From the NCBI GenBank assembly GCA_964390055.1, contig CAYMGQ010000028.1, positions 1-11,122 on the forward strand: DNA of 11,122 nt, written 5' to 3'. The translations under genes were made by a program, and so were the position numbers. The notes under the pieces are model-generated. The model was given only the letters and a program-made list of their open reading frames with translations, did not search any database and was not told where the DNA came from. Below, one piece after another: positions 7,255 through 11,122 of the stretch. The stretch comes from CAYMGQ01 sp964390055 (GTDB taxonomy: Bacteria; Bacillota; Clostridia; Peptostreptococcales; Natronincolaceae). How positions within the stretch are numbered: the first letter of the stretch is position 1; each line of letters opens with the position of its first letter.

Positions 7255-7976
7255 TTTACTCTCTCCATAATTTGCCTTCTTACTTCTTCTAAATCTTCTT
7301 TAGTATCTATTTCATGGCAAAAGCCGTTTGCAATCTCTGTAGGAATTAGTTTAATTTTCTCTTCAAGTAAATTATTCAAAACATTTTCTGCATATATATC
7401 AGTTGTTCCCATTTCAATAAATTCAGATATTTCATTTAACCACAGTCTAAAATCACTATTTTTAAATTTATAAAAAGGTTGCAAAGGAAATACATTAGTT
7501 CCAGATATTTTTATTGCTATTTTTTTAATTCTCTCTTTTTCTACCAATGCATTAAAATCTTTATCTGATACATCATTTCTTTTATCTATTAGTACTGTAG
7601 AACTATTTTGCCTTTCCAATAATTTGATTAAAACATTTTCATCAAAAACCAGATCACCATGTAATAATAAGATATCATCATATTTAATTAGTTTCTGAAC
7701 TAAATATAAAGAATAAATATAGTTGGTTTCTTTATATAATCGATTATGTACAAATTCAATATCAAGATTTGAAAAATCCTTTTTCACCATCTGAATAATT
7801 TGATCCTGAAAAGGCCCTGTAGTAATAATAAATTCCTTTATACCGATTTTTTTCAGCAACCTTAGCTGGCGCCCCAAAATCGTCTCATTATCTATCTCTA
7901 CCAAACATTTAGGCTTGTTAACAGTTAACTCTTCCATTCTTTTCCCCTGTCCTGAATTTAATATTATTGCAATCAA
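7251..7976 (-). CDS. LicC/PntC-like phosphonate cytidylyltransferase
   Basis: This 241-residue GT-A-fold nucleotidyltransferase opens with AIILNSGQGKRM (residues 3-14) and NKPKCLVEI (20-28), the nucleotide-binding signature. LLLHGDLVF carries the Mg2+ Asp108, and HEIDTKEDLEEV near the C-terminus supplies the second acidic position. The segment NRLYKETNYIYSLYL (78-92) matches the choline-phosphate cytidylyltransferase (LicC) and PntC pattern, so CTP and a small phospho- or phosphono-alcohol are the likely substrates. In context that gives CMP-2-hydroxyethylphosphonate, a form ready for transfer to a glycan. I accept the TTG at 7976 because GAGGTGA lies about 5 bases upstream and the protein must begin there to keep the beta-strand before the glycine-rich loop. 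Its stop overlaps the reductase start. The substrate (HEP rather than aminoethylphosphonate) is inferred. Confidence 0.83.
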   Translation of the reverse strand: MIAIILNSGQGKRMEELTVNKPKCLVEIDNETILGRQLRLLKKIGIKEFIITTGPFQDQIIQMVKKDFSNLDIEFVHNRLYKETNYIYSLYLVQKLIKYDDILLLHGDLVFDENVLIKLLERQNSSTVLIDKRNDVSDKDFNALVEKERIKKIAIKISGTNVFPLQPFYKFKNSDFRLWLNEISEFIEMGTTDIYAENVLNNLLEEKIKLIPTEIANGFCHEIDTKEDLEEVRRQIMERVK

Positions 7977-7982
7977 TTTTTA

Positions 7983-7990
7983 TCACCTCA
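7983..7990 (-). promoter_or_regulatory. Ribosome binding site supporting a TTG start
   Basis: TGAGGTGA on the minus strand lies 6 bases before the TTG at 7976. No in-frame ATG exists near the conserved N-terminus, so this site decides the unusual start. Confidence 0.65.
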
Positions 7991-8001
7991 AAATATCTGC
8001 C

Positions 8002-9135
8002 TTATCTTTTATCTAAAAACTTCATAAATTGCTTCTTTCGTTCAAGGGAATCTATCTTTGGCCTTCCTAAATCTTTACGAGCTCCTTTTTTAACCCTTAC
8101 TTCTAGTAATAATGGCCCTTGATTTGTTTTCAACTTTTCTAAACAGTAAATTAGTTCTGCCCTGGTCTCTGCTTTTAAATAACCTTTATAACCTACACCC
8201 ATACAAAGTTGTTCAAACTGTATATTTAAACCTACAGTAGGTTGTCCTCCAACAGAGTCATGAGCCCCATTGTTTAATATTATATGCCTGAAATTGTTAA
8301 CATTTTTTTGCCCAATAGTTGTAAGCCCGCCTAAATGCATAATTAACGCTCCATCACCTTCAAGACAATAAACGTCTCTGTCTGTTTTTTGCATAGCTAT
8401 AGTCATTGCAATCTGTGAAGCATGTCCCATGGAACCCACCATTAGGAAATCCCTCTCATGAGTCTGCTTAAATTGATTACGAATTTCATATACTTCCCGG
8501 GAAATATTCCCTGTTGAAGAAACTACAATATCATCCTCTTCTAATTGAGAAATAATTATTTTTATAGCTTCTTCCCGGCTGAGTTCAAATTCATTATTTG
8601 TTGATTGATCAAACTTATATGAAGAAAAAATGCCTTTTTTTACTACTATTGCGTAGGGGGTACAATTGTTTTTAATATAATCAGATGCTTTCTTAACAAT
8701 TTCCTCAGACTGATATTTGTCTTTTGTTAAAATACTATAAGGAATATCCATAAGATTTAATAAATCCAATGTAATGCTTCCCTGTTTTATATGCTGACAT
8801 TCATCACTTTCTCCAGGTGCACCCCGCCAACCAATGAGTAATAGCATAGGAATTTTATAAACACTTTTGTGTACCAACGATAATAATGGATTTATGGCAT
8901 TACCCAATCCTGAGTTCTGCATATAAACAAGAGGAATTTTATTAGTTGAAAGATAGTAACCCGCTGCTAAAGCAATCGCGTTTCCTTCATTAGCAGCAAT
9001 AATATTATTCTCACTTTTAGTGTTATTGGCTACATAAGAACAGAAATCCTTTAAAATCGAGTCTGGTACACCAGTAAAAAATAATATATCGTTAGCCTGA
9101 AGTTGCTTATAAAACACTTCTGGTTCTAAACCCAT
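8002..9135 (-). CDS. aepY: Phosphonopyruvate decarboxylase
   Basis: This 377-residue thiamine-diphosphate enzyme converts phosphonopyruvate to phosphonoacetaldehyde and CO2. That irreversible step pulls the unfavourable PEP mutase reaction forward. FFTGVPDSILKDF (19-31) is typical of the phosphonopyruvate/sulfopyruvate decarboxylase N-terminus. Glu50 in AANEGNAIALAAG is the cofactor-activating Glu. The ThDP/Mg motif runs from GDGALIMHLGGL (260-271) to ILNNGAHDSVGGQPT, with Asn288 and Asn289. The C-terminal GARKDLGRP is a family hallmark. Length is normal for the single-chain form. The ATG follows the stop of pepM with no gap, behind a perfect AGGAGGT site inside the pepM 3' end, so the two are translated together. 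Sulfopyruvate decarboxylase is the main alternative, but PEP mutase next door settles the call. Confidence 0.93.
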   Translation of the reverse strand: MGLEPEVFYKQLQANDILFFTGVPDSILKDFCSYVANNTKSENNIIAANEGNAIALAAGYYLSTNKIPLVYMQNSGLGNAINPLLSLVHKSVYKIPMLLLIGWRGAPGESDECQHIKQGSITLDLLNLMDIPYSILTKDKYQSEEIVKKASDYIKNNCTPYAIVVKKGIFSSYKFDQSTNNEFELSREEAIKIIISQLEEDDIVVSSTGNISREVYEIRNQFKQTHERDFLMVGSMGHASQIAMTIAMQKTDRDVYCLEGDGALIMHLGGLTTIGQKNVNNFRHIILNNGAHDSVGGQPTVGLNIQFEQLCMGVGYKGYLKAETRAELIYCLEKLKTNQGPLLLEVRVKKGARKDLGRPKIDSLERKKQFMKFLDKR

Positions 9136-10437
9136 TTATTTACCTCCTGGAATTAACGTTAGAATTTCTTTTATTGGCATGCAATATTCTCTATCAGCTT
9201 CAAGAGCTCTTTTGTTTTTTAATATAGATTTTGCTGTTTTAACCATAGCAGGATAAGCACTTCTTATTAAATGATTAGCATAAATGACAATCTTTATTCC
9301 CATTTCCATCAATTCATCCTCTGTAACATGGCAATAAGATGTAGGAACAGCTACCAATGGGACCTTATAATTTAAATTGCTATATTGGTTACAAAACTCC
9401 CTAATTTCATCAATATTTTTATCTTTGCTATGAATCATGATCCCATCCGCCCCTGCTTCAATATACGCTTTTGCCCTCTCAATAGCATCATCAACGCCTG
9501 CTCCCGTAATAAGGCTTTCAATCCTGGCAATAATCATAAAATCCTCAGTGACTTGTGCTTTTTTCCCTGCTGTTATCTTCTTGCAAAAATTATCTATAGT
9601 ATCCTGGGTCTGTTCCACCTCAGTTCCAAATAAAGAATTCCTCTTTAATCCTGTTTTATCCTCTATAATAACTGCCGAAACACCTATTCTTTCAAGACTT
9701 TTTATTGCAAAAGTAAAATGCTCTATTTTTCCTCCAGTATCAGCATCTAATATAATCGGCTTAGTAGTTACTTCTAATATTTCATTAATCGTATTCATCC
9801 GTGAAGTTAAGTCAACTAATTCAATATCGGGTTTACCTTTACTGGTTGAATCACATAAACTGCTAATCCAGATACCATCAAATCTCTCTACTTTACCATC
9901 TTCAACAATTTTAGTTTTCTCTACTATTAAGCCAGTTAAGCCATTATGGGCTTCCAGGACTCTAACTATAGGCTTTAACTCGATCAACCTGCGGAGATTC
10001 TTTTGTCTTTGTTCCGGAGTTGTATCTAACTGTTCTATCTTTTTTTCAAAATGCTCAACAATTGCGTCATCAGTATATGCAACTTCTATCAATTGCCCAC
10101 CCCAGGTTTTTAAAATCTCTATAACTCGTTCTCTGATACTTTTTTGAGGCCCCTGTTTCCAATCATCTCCGTGGATTACATAATCAGGTCTCAGCTTCAT
10201 CAGATTAGGTGTATAATCAAGACTTTCCTGTTTAATAGTAGCAGATACTCCCTTTATATTTTCAATAATCATTTTTCTTTGCTCAAAAGGAATCAATGGC
10301 AAACGTTTATAAGTAGCTATCACATCATCAGTTAATATGCCTACAGTTACTTCACCTAAATCCCTTGCTTTTTTTATAATATTTATATGTCCATGATGTA
10401 TTATATCAGTACTCATCGCTAAATAGACTTTTTTCAT
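9136..10437 (-). CDS. aepX: Phosphoenolpyruvate mutase with N-terminal cytidylyltransferase-like domain
   Basis: This 433-residue two-domain protein starts carbon-phosphorus bond biosynthesis by rearranging phosphoenolpyruvate to phosphonopyruvate. Residues 1-130 form an HxGH nucleotidyltransferase domain resembling glycerol-3-phosphate cytidylyltransferase, with HHGH at 14-17 and DYVIHGDDW at 85-93. Residues about 140-430 are the isocitrate-lyase/PEP-mutase barrel: DADTGG at 231-236 (Asp231 and Asp233, Mg2+) and the diagnostic EDKTGLKRNS at 259-268, matching the mutase loop EDK-x5-NS rather than the Cys-containing lyase motif. The mutase domain length is normal, and the N-terminal fusion is known in many bacterial homologues. 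AAAGGG precedes the ATG by 7 bases. It is the first gene of the phosphonate block, with a 266-base gap upstream. Whether the N-terminal domain is active, and on which phosphonate, is not visible from sequence. Confidence 0.94.
   Translation of the reverse strand: MKKVYLAMSTDIIHHGHINIIKKARDLGEVTVGILTDDVIATYKRLPLIPFEQRKMIIENIKGVSATIKQESLDYTPNLMKLRPDYVIHGDDWKQGPQKSIRERVIEILKTWGGQLIEVAYTDDAIVEHFEKKIEQLDTTPEQRQKNLRRLIELKPIVRVLEAHNGLTGLIVEKTKIVEDGKVERFDGIWISSLCDSTSKGKPDIELVDLTSRMNTINEILEVTTKPIILDADTGGKIEHFTFAIKSLERIGVSAVIIEDKTGLKRNSLFGTEVEQTQDTIDNFCKKITAGKKAQVTEDFMIIARIESLITGAGVDDAIERAKAYIEAGADGIMIHSKDKNIDEIREFCNQYSNLNYKVPLVAVPTSYCHVTEDELMEMGIKIVIYANHLIRSAYPAMVKTAKSILKNKRALEADREYCMPIKEILTLIPGGK
9142..9148 (-). 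promoter_or_regulatory. Ribosome binding site of the decarboxylase inside pepM
   Basis: A perfect AGGAGGT sits 6 bases before the decarboxylase ATG. It encodes part of the last codons of pepM (Pro-Gly-Gly-Lys), whose TAA directly abuts the next ATG. This is a tight translational coupling arrangement. Confidence 0.8.
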
Positions 10438-10703
10438 ATATTTTCCCTTTCACATTCTTATTGTTACTATAATAGGCTTTTTTTTAACCACAAACTAAAT
10501 AATCCCTTAATTGAACAAAACCATTGTTGTTTAAATAATTTGATATTTCAAATCTACGTGGCTGAAATGCTACTTTTATTTTTATATCCTTAGGGTTATT
10601 TTACTGAATAATATCTGGAGAATATAAGATACATTGATTGCACATATTTTGAACCCCGTAATTTCTGTAAATCAATTTTATCGGCTATAATATGCTTAAA
10701 TAA
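10438..10703. other. AT-rich gap between pseC and the phosphonate genes
   Basis: This 266-base stretch has no intact gene. On the minus strand TATTAT at 10474-10469 is a possible -10 box just upstream of pepM, but a -35 at 17 bases (TAGTTT) is poor, so a separate promoter for the phosphonate block is only possible. It also holds a candidate gene remnant and an inverted repeat, listed separately. I see no strong hairpin with a U-run after pseC. Confidence 0.5.
10484..10684 (-). pseudogene. Possible remnant of a small gene with one internal stop
   Basis: Reading the minus strand from 10684 gives 27 open codons, a TAA, then 38 more in the same frame before the next TAA. The first part includes YGVQNMCNQCILYSPD with a CxxC pair; the second includes KVAFQPRRFEISNYL and ends LVCG. 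The amino-acid mix looks protein-like rather than the Lys/Asn/Ile/Phe mix usual for AT-rich noncoding DNA, but open runs of this size do occur by chance. I do not recognise the family, and no ribosome binding site decides a start. It may be a scrap of a gene that once stood between pseC and pepM. Confidence 0.22.
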
Positions 10704-10714
10704 TTAAATTACGG
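10656..10714. repeat. Inverted repeat across the pseC stop codon
   Basis: Perfect 9-base arms, ccgtaattt at 10656-10664 and aaattacgg at 10706-10714, are separated by 41 bases. The right arm overlaps the last codons and stop of pseC. The spacing is too long for a standard intrinsic terminator. It lies at the junction between the GC-richer pseC and the AT-rich phosphonate block. Confidence 0.4.
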
Positions 10715-11122
10715 TAGTTCTGAAGCCAATTCTCATATTGCTAATTTTCTTTAATATCTGCTCAATTTCTATATTTGTCATTCCTGGAAATATAGGTAAG
10801 CTAATTATATTTTTATAAACACTTTCCGCTTCATTACACAATCCCTTCCCGTACCCCAACTCCTGATAATAAGGATGCCAGTATACAGGTATATAATGCA
10901 CCTGTACCCCTATCCCCTTACTTCGCAGGTAATTAAATACATCTTTCCGGCTCTTCCCTAACTTCTCCTCATCAACCTGGATCACATAAAGATGCCAGGA
11001 ACTTTCTCTGTCATCTTTCTGAAAAGGAAGTTTAATCCATTCTATCCGGGTCAGTTCTTGTTTATAAATCTCAGCTATCTCCCTTCTCCTCTTCAGAAAA
11101 TCGTCAGCTTTCTTTAACTGGC
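10704..11122 (-). CDS. pseC: PseC/SpsC-type aminotransferase, C-terminal part
   Basis: The frame is open from the right edge to the stop at 10704, giving 138 residues; the start and the catalytic Lys lie outside the window. SSWHLYVIQVD, then GIGVQVHYIPVYWHPYY, AESVYKNIISLPIFPGMT and a final helix match the C-terminal domain of DegT/DnrJ/EryC1/StrS PLP aminotransferases. They are closest in pattern to PseC (UDP-4-amino-4,6-dideoxy-N-acetyl-beta-L-altrosamine transaminase) and Bacillus SpsC. Role: it adds the 4-amino group to the UDP-keto sugar made by PseB. A GTG about one third in (10985) is internal, since conserved residues precede it. The last 40 or so codons are more AT-rich than the upstream part. 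It is the first of the co-directional genes in view. Confidence 0.87.
   Translation of the reverse strand, partial: QLKKADDFLKRRREIAEIYKQELTRIEWIKLPFQKDDRESSWHLYVIQVDEEKLGKSRKDVFNYLRSKGIGVQVHYIPVYWHPYYQELGYGKGLCNEAESVYKNIISLPIFPGMTNIEIEQILKKISNMRIGFRTTVI

Noticed and set aside
9437..10147. Plus-strand 236-residue open frame
   Set aside because: It lies wholly antisense to the PEP mutase gene, which has clear catalytic motifs; the frame has no recognisable domain and is a shadow.
10471..10489. T-run near 10478-10485 as a terminator
   Set aside because: On the transcribed minus strand it is an A-run with no preceding GC stem; it faces the wrong way for this operon and no plus-strand gene ends there.
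10704..10985. A 93-residue protein starting at the GTG at 10985
   Set aside because: Conserved aminotransferase residues (SSWHLY) continue upstream in the same frame to the window edge, so the GTG is internal.
1..11122. CRISPR array, tRNA, rRNA or insertion sequence
   Set aside because: No regularly spaced identical repeats with unique spacers, no tRNA-like cloverleaf noticed, and no transposase motif in any supported frame.

Overview
The window looks like part of a bacterial cell-surface glycan biosynthesis locus. It is most likely from a low-GC Firmicute of clostridial type. The reasons are strong purine-rich Shine-Dalgarno sites, GTG and TTG starts, tightly packed co-directional genes, and a pse gene order resembling the Bacillus spsC-D-E-F-G spore-coat cluster. 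Species cannot be named from sequence alone. Every supported gene is on the minus strand, so transcription runs from high to low coordinates.

Right edge (10704-11122): the C-terminal part of a PseC/SpsC-type aminotransferase. Left part (1-3165): PseI (sialic-acid-synthase family), PseF (CMP transferase) and the N-terminal part of PseG, preceded by a HAD phosphatase. Together with PseB and an acetyltransferase, neither visible here, these would make a CMP-activated nonulosonic acid of the pseudaminic type. An ATP-grasp ligase (3218-4192) sits just upstream of the HAD gene. No PseH/SpsD acetyltransferase is seen between pseC and pseI, where SpsD sits in Bacillus.

Middle (4231-10437): five genes forming an apparently complete phosphonate module. 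These are PEP mutase with an N-terminal HxGH nucleotidyltransferase domain, TPP-dependent phosphonopyruvate decarboxylase, a LicC/PntC-like nucleotidyltransferase, an iron-alcohol-dehydrogenase-type phosphonoacetaldehyde reductase, and a soluble fusion of a Rossmann-like domain to a sulfatase-fold (alkaline phosphatase superfamily) domain. The expected chemistry is PEP to phosphonopyruvate, to phosphonoacetaldehyde, to 2-hydroxyethylphosphonate (HEP), to CMP-HEP, which would then be attached to a glycan. No aminotransferase for 2-aminoethylphosphonate is present in this window. The block is visibly more AT-rich than the pse genes on both sides, which suggests a phosphonate cassette inserted into an older pse/sps operon.

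The most interesting points are the phosphonate cassette embedded in a nonulosonate operon and the membrane-less Rossmann-sulfatase fusion as a candidate phosphonate transferase. Also notable are the ATP-grasp plus HAD pair where an acetyltransferase might be expected, and short repeats in two intergenic gaps that echo the end of the preceding gene. A 266-base gap upstream of pepM holds a possible gene remnant.
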